Positions 8,432 through 17,118 are shown, numbered from the stretch's first letter. The stretch is DNA of 25,035 nt from an uncultured Lachnospiraceae bacterium (GCA_910578845.1 CAJTSL010000051.1:1-25035); one strand, 5' to 3'. A program made the numbers and translations. The notes: a model not told the origin generated them from the sequence alone.

Positions 8432-9337
8432 ATGACTAAAGTGATTGGTGTGCGGTTCCGTACTGCGGGAAAGATATATTATTTCGACCCTGGCAAACTA
8501 GAGATTCAAAAAGGCGATCACGTGATCGTGGAAACAGCAAGAGGGATTGAGTATGGAACTGTTGTAGGAGCGCCACGGGAAGTAGAGGATGAAAAGGTCG
8601 TACAGCCGCTAAAAGCCGTCCTGCGTGTGGCAACAGCGAAAGATGACGAGCAGGAGGCAGCGAATAAGAAAAAGGAAAAGGATGCTTTCCAAATCTGTCT
8701 GGAGAAAATCAGGAAACATGAGTTACCGATGAAACTGATCGACGCAGAGTATACTTTTGACAATAATAAAGTCTTGTTTTACTTTACGGCAGATGGACGG
8801 ATTGATTTTAGGGAATTGGTTAAGGATTTGGCATCTGTATTCAAGACAAGGATTGAGCTTCGCCAGATTGGCGTGCGGGATGAGACGAAAATCGTAGGTG
8901 GCATCGGGATCTGTGGACGGCCGCTCTGTTGTCATACACATTTATCCGAGTTTGTCCCGGTCTCTATCAAAATGGCGAAAGAACAGAACCTGTCCTTGAA
9001 CCCGACCAAGATTTCCGGCGTATGCGGCAGGCTGATGTGCTGTCTGAACCATGAAGAGGAAACGTATGAGGAGCTGAATAGAAAACTGCCTAATGTAGGG
9101 GATTTTGTAACGACGTCGGACGGCTTGAAAGGAGAAGTGCAGAGCGTTAATGTATTGCGGCAGCTTGTCAAAGTGATCGTTGATGTAGATGACGAGAAAG
9201 AGATACAGGAATATAAAGTGGATCAGCTTCGCTTTAAGCGGAAACATCATAAGAATCATAAAATGGATGTGAATGCGGAAGAACTAAAGGAACTGGCGAA
9301 GCTAGAAGACAATACGTCTAAATTAGATGATAATTAA
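8432..9337 (+). CDS. ricT: RicT/YaaT, PSP1-domain regulatory protein
   Basis: A 301-residue protein with the PSP1 domain. It begins TKVIGVRFRTAGKIYYFDP and carries two cysteine groups, C161/C166/C167 in GICGRPLCC and C198/C203/C204 in GVCGRLMCC. In Bacillus, RicT (YaaT) with RicA and RicF forms the Fe-S Y-complex, which affects RNase Y specificity, mRNA maturation and phosphorelay-driven sporulation, competence and biofilm formation. The cysteines fit that cluster role. The C-terminal third is lysine-rich and probably flexible. GGGAGG upstream supports ATG 8432. It is followed 12 bp later by the methyltransferase gene. Bacillus has yabA between them; no yabA is present here. Confidence 0.9.
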   Translation: MTKVIGVRFRTAGKIYYFDPGKLEIQKGDHVIVETARGIEYGTVVGAPREVEDEKVVQPLKAVLRVATAKDDEQEAANKKKEKDAFQICLEKIRKHELPMKLIDAEYTFDNNKVLFYFTADGRIDFRELVKDLASVFKTRIELRQIGVRDETKIVGGIGICGRPLCCHTHLSEFVPVSIKMAKEQNLSLNPTKISGVCGRLMCCLNHEEETYEELNRKLPNVGDFVTTSDGLKGEVQSVNVLRQLVKVIVDVDDEKEIQEYKVDQLRFKRKHHKNHKMDVNAEELKELAKLEDNTSKLDDN

Positions 9338-9349
9338 AGAGGCAGGGTT

Positions 9350-10099
9350 ATGGAGACTGATAGAAAGATTGTGCTGAAAGAAAATGAGAGAATTGATGAT
9401 TTGGAGCGCAATCATTATCAGATAATCCAGAACCCTGCACTTTTCTGTTTTGGTATGGACGCAGTCTTGTTGTCTGGTTTTGCCAGAGCAAAAGAGGGAA
9501 ATCTGGTCTTGGATTTAGGCACAGGGACAGGGATCATCCCGCTTCTTATGGAAGCTAAAACCAAGGCGAAGCATCTGACAGGATTAGAAATCCAGGAAGA
9601 AAGCGCTGATATGGCAAGGCGCAGTGTTCTGTTAAATGGACTGGAAGATAAGATTTCCATTGTCACAGGAGACATTAAGGAGGCAGGAAAATTATTTGGT
9701 GCTGCTTCTTTTGATGTCATTACCAGTAACCCTCCGTATATGATTGGGGAGCACGGATTGCGAAACCCAGAGGACGCTAAGGCGATCGCACGGCACGAGA
9801 TTTTATGTACGCTCGAAGATGTGATTGCACAGGCAGCAGTGCTGCTAAAGCCAGGCGGGAATTTTTTCATGGTACATAGACCGTTTCGTATGACGGAAAT
9901 CATGGTATTGTTACATGCTTATAAATTGGAGCCAAAGCGGATGCAGATGGTGTATCCGTTTGTAGATAAAGAGCCTAACATGGTGCTGATAGAAGCAAAG
10001 CGTGGCGGGAAGCCACGCATAACGGTGGAAAAGCCGCTGATCATCTATAAGGAGCCGGGCGTCTATATGCCGGAAATTTATGAGATATATGGATATTAG
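9350..10099 (+). CDS. tRNA1(Val) (adenine(37)-N6)-methyltransferase-like protein (YabB/YfiC family)
   Basis: A 249-residue class I SAM-dependent methyltransferase. The SAM loop DLGTGTG is at residues 55-61 and the adenine-N6 signature NPPY at 127-130. FCFGMDAVLLSGFA near residue 32 is the usual family entry. The E. coli homologue TrmN6 (YfiC) methylates A37 of tRNA-Val; the Firmicutes YabB proteins are assigned by homology. The 3' end overlaps the next gene by 20 bp, suggesting coupled translation. The ribosome site (GAGGCAGGG) is moderate. Confidence 0.83.
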   Translation: METDRKIVLKENERIDDLERNHYQIIQNPALFCFGMDAVLLSGFARAKEGNLVLDLGTGTGIIPLLMEAKTKAKHLTGLEIQEESADMARRSVLLNGLEDKISIVTGDIKEAGKLFGAASFDVITSNPPYMIGEHGLRNPEDAKAIARHEILCTLEDVIAQAAVLLKPGGNFFMVHRPFRMTEIMVLLHAYKLEPKRMQMVYPFVDKEPNMVLIEAKRGGKPRITVEKPLIIYKEPGVYMPEIYEIYGY

Positions 10100-11564
10100 A
10101 AATAAAAACCGTATCATGAATCAATGTAGAGCCTTTTTCCTGCTTATGTGCCTTTGCCTGTCTGGATGTGGCAAACAGGAAGAAGCAGTCTGGTCAGAGA
10201 ATGTCCTGGCAAATGTGAAAATAGGAAGCGGTAGGGAAGAGGCATTAGCAGAAGAAATAGATAGGAATCATCAGAGATTAGATGAGAATGCTGGTAACGA
10301 AGCGGCAGAGACGGAAATGCAGGAGCCGGTAAAAGTCAAAGGAATCTATGTGACAGGGGCAATTGCCGGAACAGAGAAAATGGATGAACTGATCGCGCTT
10401 GTGGAGGAAACAGAACTCAACGCCATGGTCATAGATATTAAAAATGACGAGGGAGCCGTTACCTATAAGATGCAAAGCGACATGGTGCTAGAAATAGAAG
10501 CCGGCGTACGCTATATCCGCGATATAGAAGAGTTGGTCGAAAAGCTGCATAAGAAAGACATTTATCTGATTGCCCGGATTGTTGCGTTTAAAGACCCTTA
10601 CCTGGCAGAGAAAAAGCCGGAACTTAGCTTGAAAACAAAAACGGGAGAAGTTTTCCGCGATAAGAATAAAGAAGCATGGGTGAATCCCTATAAGAAAGAA
10701 GTATGGGACTATCTAATGGAAATCGGGACGCAGGCAGCCGAAGCCGGATTTGATGAGATCCAGTTTGACTATATCCGCTTTTCAACAGATATTAATGCGG
10801 ATAATATAGATTATGGGCAAGAAGCTAAGACAAAGACGAAAGAAGAAGTTATAACAGAATTTACCCAATATGCCTATGATACGTTACATCCGCTTGGCGT
10901 GGTGGTTTCTGCGGATGTGTTTGGCACGATCATGGATAATGAGAAGGATGCGGAAATTGTCGGCCAAAATTATAAGGATATGGCGTTACATTTGGATTAT
11001 ATCTGCCCGATGGTGTACCCTTCCCACTATAGTAATGGAGCATACCATATTGAAGTCCCCGATAAAGAACCTTATGAGACGGTCTATCAGGCGATGAACG
11101 TTTCCAAAGAAAAGCTGTCAGGGACAGACATAGCGAAGAGACTGACATTAGGATCTAAAGAAGATATTAAGGTGGCTGGCGTAAGGACATGGATACAGGA
11201 CTTTACCGCCACGTGGCTAAAAGATTACCAATCATATGGGGCAGCAGAAGTCAGGGCGCAGATCCAGGCCGTTTATGATGCGGGATATGAGGAATGGATC
11301 CTCTGGAATGCCAGGATGAATTATACGAAAGAAGCATTGCTTCCTTATTGGGAAGAAATCCCTGAAGAGGAGATGGGACAACAAGGAGAACAGCAAGAAG
11401 AAACCCAGGAGCTGCGATCAGAACAACTACAGGAAAAAGAACAAGGACAACCAGGGCAGGAACCGCAGAAAGAAGAACAAGGGCAATTGCAGCAGGAACC
11501 ACAGGAAGAAGAACAAAGGCAATTGCAGCAGAAACCACATGAAGAACAGCAAGGGCAAACATAG
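10080..11564 (+). CDS. Putative glycoside hydrolase lipoprotein (DUF4015)
   Basis: A 494-residue exported protein. A hydrophobic segment ends in the lipobox LSGC with the lipidated cysteine at C30. Residues about 85-420 form the DUF4015 putative glycosidase domain, a predicted TIM barrel: KGIYVTGAIAG, NAMVIDIKNDEGAVTYK, EAGFDEIQFDYIRF and PMVYPSHY are typical blocks, with acidic residues such as the D in FDYIRF as likely catalytic candidates. The substrate is unknown; cell-wall or exopolysaccharide is a guess from the surface location. The last 61 residues (434-494) are a Gln/Glu-rich tail with three imperfect 12-residue repeats. The start overlaps the methyltransferase end by 20 bp; ATGs at 10089 and 10116 are alternatives, none with a good ribosome site. 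Confidence 0.8.
   Translation: MRYMDIRNKNRIMNQCRAFFLLMCLCLSGCGKQEEAVWSENVLANVKIGSGREEALAEEIDRNHQRLDENAGNEAAETEMQEPVKVKGIYVTGAIAGTEKMDELIALVEETELNAMVIDIKNDEGAVTYKMQSDMVLEIEAGVRYIRDIEELVEKLHKKDIYLIARIVAFKDPYLAEKKPELSLKTKTGEVFRDKNKEAWVNPYKKEVWDYLMEIGTQAAEAGFDEIQFDYIRFSTDINADNIDYGQEAKTKTKEEVITEFTQYAYDTLHPLGVVVSADVFGTIMDNEKDAEIVGQNYKDMALHLDYICPMVYPSHYSNGAYHIEVPDKEPYETVYQAMNVSKEKLSGTDIAKRLTLGSKEDIKVAGVRTWIQDFTATWLKDYQSYGAAEVRAQIQAVYDAGYEEWILWNARMNYTKEALLPYWEEIPEEEMGQQGEQQEETQELRSEQLQEKEQGQPGQEPQKEEQGQLQQEPQEEEQRQLQQKPHEEQQGQT
11439..11561 (+). repeat. 36-bp tandem repeats coding the Gln/Glu tail
   Basis: Three in-phase 36-bp units (11439-11474, 11475-11510, 11511-11546) encode EQGQPGQEPQKE, EQGQLQQEPQEE and EQRQLQQKPHEE. 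A partial fourth unit encodes QQGQT and then TAG. The unit length is a multiple of three, so copy number can change without a frameshift. Confidence 0.85.
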
Positions 11565-11685
11565 CAGGAAGAGTAGCAAGAGAAAATCATAGCGGGAGCT
11601 AGAGTCGGAAGCGCCACAGGCGTAACAAGAGCAGGCTAAGGAAAGTGATAATATAGATAGTAAAGATGAAAGGCATGGTTATCAA

Positions 11686-12528
11686 ATGACGGGGACTTTG
11701 TACCTATGTGCCACTCCGATAGGAAATCTGGGAGATATAACGCAGCGGGTGATAGAAACATTGAAAGAAGTAGACTTGATTGCCGCAGAGGATACGCGCA
11801 ACAGCATTAAGCTGCTCAATCATTTTGGAATAAAAACTTCTATGACCAGTTATCATGAATATAATAAAGTAGAAAAAGCAGACTATCTCGTAAGCGAGCT
11901 CTTGCAGGGAAAGAACGTAGCGTTGGTCACGGACGCCGGTACGCCTGCAATATCTGATCCTGGGGAAGTCCTTGTGCAAAAGTGTATGCAGGCAGGGATT
12001 ACTGTAACCTCTTTGCCAGGCGCCGTAGCATGTATTACAGCCTTGACTTTATCGGGGCTTAGTACCCGGAGATTTTGTTTTGAGGGATTTCTGCCGCCTG
12101 ATAAGAAAGAAAAAGCGGAGATCCTAGAGGAGCTAAAAGAAGAATCCAGAACAATAATCCTCTATGAAGCGCCACATCACCTCGTCAGGACTTTACAAGA
12201 GCTGTATGAAATATTAGGGAGCAGAAAGATAACAATATGCAGGGAATTGACCAAAAAATATGAAACCATTATGCTAACGACGCTAGAAGATGCGATTATA
12301 TTTTATGAGAAAGAAGAGCCTCGCGGTGAATACGTGTTAGTGATCGAAGGGAAAAGCCGCCTAGAGAAAAGGGAAGAAGAGATAAAAGGATGGCAGATGA
12401 TGTCTATTGAAGAACACATGGCGTATTATGAAAAGGAGGGGATAGATAGAAAAACAGCCATGAAACAGGTTGCAAAAGATAGAGGAACGACAAAAAGAGA
12501 GATTTATCAATATTTATTGCAGAAGTGA
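11686..12528 (+). CDS. rsmI: 16S rRNA (cytidine(1402)-2'-O)-methyltransferase
   Basis: A 280-residue member of the tetrapyrrole-methylase fold family. It has the RsmI signatures LYLCATPIGNLGDIT at the start, AAEDTRNSIKLLNHFGI, LVTDAGTPAISDPG and LPGAVACITALTLSGL, and a basic helical C-terminus (KTAMKQVAKDRGTTKREIYQYL) like the RsmI HTH tail. It 2'-O-methylates C1402 in the decoding centre of 16S rRNA, together with RsmH. In Bacillus the equivalent yabC lies at the end of the same holB-yaaT-yabB run. AAAGG about twelve bases upstream is a modest ribosome site. Confidence 0.92.
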   Translation: MTGTLYLCATPIGNLGDITQRVIETLKEVDLIAAEDTRNSIKLLNHFGIKTSMTSYHEYNKVEKADYLVSELLQGKNVALVTDAGTPAISDPGEVLVQKCMQAGITVTSLPGAVACITALTLSGLSTRRFCFEGFLPPDKKEKAEILEELKEESRTIILYEAPHHLVRTLQELYEILGSRKITICRELTKKYETIMLTTLEDAIIFYEKEEPRGEYVLVIEGKSRLEKREEEIKGWQMMSIEEHMAYYEKEGIDRKTAMKQVAKDRGTTKREIYQYLLQK

Positions 12529-12561
12529 ATTGACAAAAGCGATAAAATCCGTAAAATAAGA

Positions 12562-12590
12562 TTGACAAACGTATGAGCAGAGAATATACT
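12562..12590 (+). promoter_or_regulatory. Sigma-A promoter of acpP-fabK
   Basis: A consensus -35 TTGACA (12562-12567) and a -10 TATACT (12585-12590) are separated by exactly 17 bases. Transcription should start near 12597, inside the palindromic operator, about 50 bases before the acpP start. Confidence 0.8.
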
Positions 12591-12606
12591 TTGAATATCA
12601 AACTAT
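12586..12606 (+). promoter_or_regulatory. FabT-like operator at the acpP promoter
   Basis: The core TTTGAATATCAAA (12590-12602) is a perfect TTTGA-N3-TCAAA palindrome within a 21-bp near-palindrome. It matches the known FabT (MarR family) box of Firmicutes fatty-acid genes. It overlaps the -10 and the predicted start site, a repressor position. FabT with acyl-ACP as corepressor is the expected regulator; its gene is not in this window. Confidence 0.72.
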
Positions 12607-12649
12607 TCTTTGCTATGAAATTTTAAGAATGGAAAAGGAGATAAGGAAA

Positions 12650-12883
12650 ATGTTAGAAAGAGTAAAAGAAATCATTCAGGAGCAATTAAACTTAGAGGGC
12701 ATTGAAATTACAGAGGATTCTTCTTTTAAAGATGATTTAGGAGCAGATTCTTTGGATTTATTTGAATTGGTCATGGCTTTTGAAGAGGAATATGGCGTAG
12801 AGATCCCTTCCGAGGATTTAGAGCAGATTACGACGGTAGGCGCTGTAATTGAGTATATGAAGAGCAAAGGCGTTGAAGCATAA
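12650..12883 (+). CDS. acpP: Acyl carrier protein
   Basis: A 77-residue acidic four-helix protein carrying the growing acyl chain. The 4'-phosphopantetheine attachment serine is S34 in GADSLDLFEL, and the rest (FEEEYGVEIPSEDLEQITTVGAVIEYM) is canonical. The start at 12650 is chosen because AAGGAG lies ten to fifteen bases before it and it gives the normal ACP length. An ATG at 12629 would add seven residues and place the ribosome site inside the gene. It is the first gene after the FabT-like operator, followed 51 bp later by fabK. Confidence 0.95.
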   Translation: MLERVKEIIQEQLNLEGIEITEDSSFKDDLGADSLDLFELVMAFEEEYGVEIPSEDLEQITTVGAVIEYMKSKGVEA

Positions 12884-12934
12884 GAAAAACCATAGAGTTT
12901 TCAAATGTGGTTAAGAGAGAATGGAAAACAGATT

Positions 12935-13855
12935 ATGAAAACAAAGATAACAGAACTTCTTGGGATTGCATATCCGATTATCCAGGGCGGTATGGCATGG
13001 GTTGCGGAATATCATTTGGCGGCTGCGGTTTCGGAAGCCGGCGGACTTGGGATCATCGGTGCGGGAGGCGCACCGGCAACTTTCGTGAGAGAGCAGATTC
13101 AGAAAGTAAAAGAGATAACCGATAAGCCTTTTGGCGTTAATATTATGCTGATGAATCCGGAGGCAGATGCGATTGCACAGGTAGTAGTGGACGAAGGCGT
13201 TAAGGTAGTGACTACCGGAGCAGGAAATCCGGGTAAATATATGGCGATGTGGAAAGAAGCTGGTATTAAGGTCATTCCGGTCATAGCCAGTGTGGCGCTT
13301 GCAAAAATGATGGAACGTGCCGGCGCTGATGCAGTGATTGCGGAAGGGATGGAATCTGGCGGACATATTGGAGAATCGACGACAATGACTTTGGTGCCAC
13401 AGGTAGTAGATGCAGTGACCATTCCAGTGATCGCGGCAGGTGGCATTGCGGATGGCAGAGGATTTGCAGCGGCGCTGATGTTGGGCGCGCAGGCGGTACA
13501 AATGGGGACAAGATTTGTCGTAGCAAAAGAATCTATCGTACATGAGAATTATAAACAAAAAGTCATTGCGGCAAAAGATATTGATACGGCAGTGACAGGG
13601 CGTTCAACAGGACATCCGATCCGCTGTATCCGTAATAAAACGACCAGGGAGTATCTGAAACTGGAGCAAGAGGGCGCAACGTTAGAAGAATTGGAGAAAT
13701 TGACTCTCGGTGGCCTGAGAAAGGCTGTCATAGAGGGAGACGTTGTAGGAGGTTCTGTTATGGCAGGGCAGATTGCAGGTCTTGTGAAGAAAGAACAGAC
13801 TTGTGCAGAGATGATTCAGGAGATTATGGAGCAGGCTGCGGGTTTATTGCAGTAA
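12935..13855 (+). CDS. fabK: Enoyl-ACP reductase II (FMN-dependent)
   Basis: A 306-residue FMN TIM-barrel enzyme that reduces trans-2-enoyl-ACP with NAD(P)H in the last step of each elongation cycle. Visible family marks are YPIIQGGMAWVAEYHLAAAVSEAGGLGIIGAG at the start, H144 in EGMESGGHIGE (the position of the conserved FabK histidine), IPVIAAGGIADGRG and AVQMGTRFVVAKES, the last two holding the FMN phosphate. ATG 12935 gives the usual family start; 12905 has no ribosome site. The gene ends just before a strong terminator, so acpP-fabK forms its own transcript. FabK organisms are typically triclosan tolerant; that is family knowledge, not seen here. Confidence 0.92.
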   Translation: MKTKITELLGIAYPIIQGGMAWVAEYHLAAAVSEAGGLGIIGAGGAPATFVREQIQKVKEITDKPFGVNIMLMNPEADAIAQVVVDEGVKVVTTGAGNPGKYMAMWKEAGIKVIPVIASVALAKMMERAGADAVIAEGMESGGHIGESTTMTLVPQVVDAVTIPVIAAGGIADGRGFAAALMLGAQAVQMGTRFVVAKESIVHENYKQKVIAAKDIDTAVTGRSTGHPIRCIRNKTTREYLKLEQEGATLEELEKLTLGGLRKAVIEGDVVGGSVMAGQIAGLVKKEQTCAEMIQEIMEQAAGLLQ

Positions 13856-13863
13856 ACTCTTAA

Positions 13864-13891
13864 GGCGCAAGCATGTATGGCTTGCGCTTTT
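13864..13891 (+). terminator. Rho-independent terminator after fabK
   Basis: An eight-pair perfect stem GCGCAAGC (13865-13872) / GCTTGCGC (13880-13887) with a seven-base loop is followed by TTTT. It sits nine bases after the fabK stop and separates acpP-fabK from the downstream fab genes. Confidence 0.85.
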
Positions 13892-13901
13892 CGACAGGAA
13901 A

Positions 13902-13922
13902 ATACTTTGAATTTCAAAATAT
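13902..13922 (+). promoter_or_regulatory. FabT-like operator before fabD
   Basis: The core TTTGAATTTCAAA (13906-13918) has the same TTTGA-N3-TCAAA form as the acpP operator, and the six bases before it (AATACT) stand where TATACT stands at acpP. A matching -35 is not clear because that stretch is the terminator stem, so the promoter itself is uncertain. The box lies 114 bases before the fabD start. Confidence 0.65.
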
Positions 13923-14035
13923 TATAGATTGCAAGTTTTTGTATTATGATAAATAGATGATTGCGAAACTAGGTTTTGAAAAATAGCAGTTTGGCAATCA
14001 CCTATATTATGATAAAAAGAGAAGGGAAGATTGAT

Positions 14036-14941
14036 ATGAGTAAAATAGCATTTATGTTTCCAGGGCAAGGCGCGCAGTATGTAGGAATGGGGAAAGATTT
14101 TTATGAGCAGATTCCTGCCAGCAAAGAAATGTTCTTTTTAGCTGGGAAGGCAAGTGGCTTAGATGTAGAGGCATTATGTTTTGAGGAAAATGAGAAAATC
14201 CATATTACGGAATATACGCAAATAGCGATGCTGGCAGCAGAAGTTGCCATGTTAAAGGCGGTTGAGGAGAAAGGCATCAGGCCTGACGTTACGGCAGGGC
14301 TTAGCTTAGGAGAATATGGCGCACTGGTAGCGAGCGGCGTGATGAAAGCAGAAGACGTATTCAAGATAGTGAGAAAAAGAGGCATCTATATGCAGGAAGC
14401 GGTTCCTAACGGCGGTGCGATGGTAGCGGTTCTCGGCTTAGATACCCAAGTGATCGAGAAGATATGTGAAGAAACCGCTGGCATGGTGACAATCGCTAAT
14501 TATAATTGTCCCGGACAGATTGTGATTACCGGAGAAGAAGGCGCTATCCAAGAAGCAAGCAGCAAATTGAGTGAAGCGGGAGCCAAAAGATGTGTGCCTT
14601 TAAAAGTAAGCGGGCCTTTTCATTCCCCGTTATTAGTCGGTGCAGGTGAGAAGCTGGCAAAAGAATTAGAACAAGTGGAAATTGGGGAAATACGAATTCC
14701 TTATATTGCAAATGTGACAGCAGATTATGTCACCAGACAAGAGGATGTGAAGCCGTTGCTGGAAAAACAGGTTTCTTCTTCCGTGAAATGGCAGCAAACG
14801 ATTGAACGGATGATCGCGGACGGCGTGGATACCTTTATCGAAATCGGGCCAGGAAAGACATTGTCGGGATTCATGAGGAAAATCAACCGCGATGTGAAAG
14901 TCCTCAATATAGAAAAGGTAGAGGATCTGGGGAAACTGTAA
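14036..14941 (+). CDS. fabD: Malonyl-CoA:ACP transacylase
   Basis: A 301-residue acyltransferase loading malonyl onto ACP. It starts with the typical AFMFPGQGAQYVGMG. The nucleophile is S90 in GLSLGEYGAL (leucine replaces the common histidine before the serine, as in many clostridial FabD), and the catalytic histidine is H196 in SGPFHSPLL. The C-terminal FIEIGPGKTLSGFMRKI is conserved. ATG 14036 follows AGAAGGGAAG; the in-frame ATG at 13976 adds twenty unrelated residues. It is the first gene of the second fab transcript, and fabG follows after 31 bp. Confidence 0.94.
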   Translation: MSKIAFMFPGQGAQYVGMGKDFYEQIPASKEMFFLAGKASGLDVEALCFEENEKIHITEYTQIAMLAAEVAMLKAVEEKGIRPDVTAGLSLGEYGALVASGVMKAEDVFKIVRKRGIYMQEAVPNGGAMVAVLGLDTQVIEKICEETAGMVTIANYNCPGQIVITGEEGAIQEASSKLSEAGAKRCVPLKVSGPFHSPLLVGAGEKLAKELEQVEIGEIRIPYIANVTADYVTRQEDVKPLLEKQVSSSVKWQQTIERMIADGVDTFIEIGPGKTLSGFMRKINRDVKVLNIEKVEDLGKL

Positions 14942-14972
14942 GTAAATCATAATAAGGAGGATTCAGACGAGG

Positions 14973-15713
14973 ATGTTAACGGGAAAAGTAGCGCTTGTAA
15001 CGGGAGCAGGACGGGGAATTGGCAGAGAGATTGCGCTTACGCTTGCTGAGTATGGCGCAGATGTGATTGTCAATTATAACGGCTCCAAAGAGAAAGCGGA
15101 AGAAGTTGTCCAGGAAATAGAGGGCATGGGAAGAAAGGCTTTGGCCGTGCAATGTTCGGTAGCAGACTTTGCGGCTTGTGGGAAAATGATAACAGATATG
15201 CTGGCCGAGTTTGGCCATATTGACATTCTCGTCAATAATGCGGGCATAACAAAAGATAATCTGATGATAAAAATGACAGACGCCGATTTTGATGCAGTCA
15301 TTGCAACGAATTTAAAGGGCGTCTTTAATACGATGAAGCATATGTACCGTCCTTTCCTAAAACAAAAGGCAGGAAGGATCATTAATCTTTCTTCCGTTAC
15401 AGGGATTCTTGGGAATGCAGGGCAGGCAAATTATGCTGCATCCAAAGCAGGAGTCATCGGCTTGACGAAATCCATCGCCAGGGAATTGGCGAGCAGGAAT
15501 ATTACAGTTAATGCTGTGGCGCCTGGATATATTGATACGGATATGACACAGGCGATGACAGACGATGCCAAAGAGGCAACCCTTGCACAGATTCCGTTAC
15601 GGAGAGTAGGCACGCCGAAGGATATTGCAGAGACGGTCGCTTTTCTGGCGAGCGATAAAGCATCTTATATAACAGGACAGGTGATTTCTGTAGATGGCGG
15701 AATGGCAATGTAG
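14973..15713 (+). CDS. fabG: 3-oxoacyl-ACP reductase
   Basis: A 246-residue classical short-chain dehydrogenase using NADPH. The nucleotide loop is TGAGRGIG at 10-17, NNAG at 88-91, and the catalytic triad is S141, Y154 and K158 in SSVTGILGNAGQANYAASK. The C-terminal YITGQVISVDGGMAM is the FabG ending. It reduces 3-oxoacyl-ACP to (R)-3-hydroxyacyl-ACP. AAGGAGG and GAGG upstream support the start. It lies between fabD and fabF in the usual clostridial order. Confidence 0.94.
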   Translation: MLTGKVALVTGAGRGIGREIALTLAEYGADVIVNYNGSKEKAEEVVQEIEGMGRKALAVQCSVADFAACGKMITDMLAEFGHIDILVNNAGITKDNLMIKMTDADFDAVIATNLKGVFNTMKHMYRPFLKQKAGRIINLSSVTGILGNAGQANYAASKAGVIGLTKSIARELASRNITVNAVAPGYIDTDMTQAMTDDAKEATLAQIPLRRVGTPKDIAETVAFLASDKASYITGQVISVDGGMAM

Positions 15714-15746
15714 CAGGATAAAGATGGAGAGGAGCATGATATAACG

Positions 15747-16982
15747 ATGAGCAGGAGAGTAGTAGTAACAGGTATGGGGGCGATTACCCCAATCGGTTTA
15801 AGCGTAGAAGAATTCTGGGACAGTGTGAAGGAAGGCAAGACAGGGTTTGGAGAAATAACCAAATTTGACGCATCAGAGTATAAGTGTAAGCTTGCCGCAG
15901 AAGTGAAAGGCTTTGAAGGGAAGAATTATATGGACTTTAAAGCGGCAAAGAGAATGGAACTGTTTTGCCAGTATGCCGTAGCAGCAACAAGAGAGGCAAT
16001 AGAAGATGCGGGTCTTTTGATGGAGAAAGAAGATCCTTACCGCGTAGGTGTTTCAGTTGGCTCCGGGATTGGCTCTTTACAGGCAATGGAAAGAGCGCAT
16101 GCGAAATTGCTTGAAAAGGGGCCTTCAAGAGTGGAGCCGTTATTAGTGCCGCTTATGATCTGCAATATGGCAGCAGGTAACGTTTCCATTCAGTTTGGTT
16201 TGAAAGGTAAAAGCATCAATGTCGTAACGGCATGTGCGACAGGGACAAACTCTATTGGCGAGGCATATCGTACGATTCAATATGGTGATGCGGAAGTAAT
16301 GATTGCAGGTGGCACGGAGAGCAGTGTGACACCTATTGGCATTGCAGGATTTACGGCGCTGACGGCATTGACATCTTCGGTTGATCCGGCAAGATGCTCT
16401 ATCCCTTTTGACAAGGAAAGAAGCGGTTTTGTAATGGGAGAAGGCTCTGCAATCGTCGTATTGGAAGAGTTGGAACATGCCAAAGCAAGAGGGGCGAAAA
16501 TCTACGCGGAAGTAGTCGGATACGGATGTTCTTCCGATGCTTACCATATTACGTCTCCGGCGGAGGATGGAGCCGGCGCAGCAAAAGCAATGGAATATGC
16601 GGTCGCGGACGCAGGGATCGGTATGGATGATGTCATGTACATCAATGCGCATGGAACAAGCACACATCATAATGACTTATTCGAGACGAGGGCGATTAAA
16701 TTAGCGTTTGGTGAACATGCCAAAGAGATGAAAATCAATTCTACGAAGTCTATGGTAGGGCATCTTCTCGGTGCAGCGGGGGCGATTGAATTTGTGACTT
16801 GTGTGAAAGAATTACAAGAAGGTTATCTGCATCAGACAGTAGGGTATCAGGTACCGGATGAAGAATGTGATTTGGACTATTGTGCGCAGCCAGTGCAGGG
16901 GGATTTTGAGTATGCATTGTCAAATTCCCTGGGATTTGGCGGACATAACGCAAGTATTCTCGTGAAGAAGTATAAGGCGTGA
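15747..16982 (+). CDS. fabF: 3-oxoacyl-ACP synthase II
   Basis: A 411-residue thiolase-fold condensing enzyme that extends acyl-ACP with malonyl-ACP. The Cys-His-His triad is complete: C163 in VVTACATGTNS, H302 in NAHGTSTHHND and H339 in KSMVGHLLGAAGA. The C-terminal SNSLGFGGHNASILVKKY is typical. GAGAGGAG upstream supports the start. Downstream, 136 bases separate it from fabZ; in many Clostridia accB lies exactly there, but no biotin-carrier sequence is present in this gap. Confidence 0.95.
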   Translation: MSRRVVVTGMGAITPIGLSVEEFWDSVKEGKTGFGEITKFDASEYKCKLAAEVKGFEGKNYMDFKAAKRMELFCQYAVAATREAIEDAGLLMEKEDPYRVGVSVGSGIGSLQAMERAHAKLLEKGPSRVEPLLVPLMICNMAAGNVSIQFGLKGKSINVVTACATGTNSIGEAYRTIQYGDAEVMIAGGTESSVTPIGIAGFTALTALTSSVDPARCSIPFDKERSGFVMGEGSAIVVLEELEHAKARGAKIYAEVVGYGCSSDAYHITSPAEDGAGAAKAMEYAVADAGIGMDDVMYINAHGTSTHHNDLFETRAIKLAFGEHAKEMKINSTKSMVGHLLGAAGAIEFVTCVKELQEGYLHQTVGYQVPDEECDLDYCAQPVQGDFEYALSNSLGFGGHNASILVKKYKA

Positions 16983-17118
16983 CGCAACGATAGAGGGAGT
17001 TTAAAAGATAAGGCACATAGGATATATTGGATTAGCATATCGGTGGAATATGGGAAGAATAAGAAGAGTGTAAGCAGAGGGAGCATAAAGCTTCTGCCAA
17101 GGAAAGGGAGAAAAGAAT

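Noticed and set aside
11439..11546. CRISPR-like array
   Set aside because: The 36-bp periodicity is contiguous and in frame inside a coding tail, with no spacers; it is a protein repeat.
13969..13995. Third FabT-like box near TTTTGAAAAATAG
   Set aside because: Only one half-site is present and no matching TCAAA arm follows at the right spacing.
16143..16670. 175-codon leftward reading frame opposite fabF
   Set aside because: Cys/Arg-rich composition and position antisense to the FabF active-site region mark it as a shadow.
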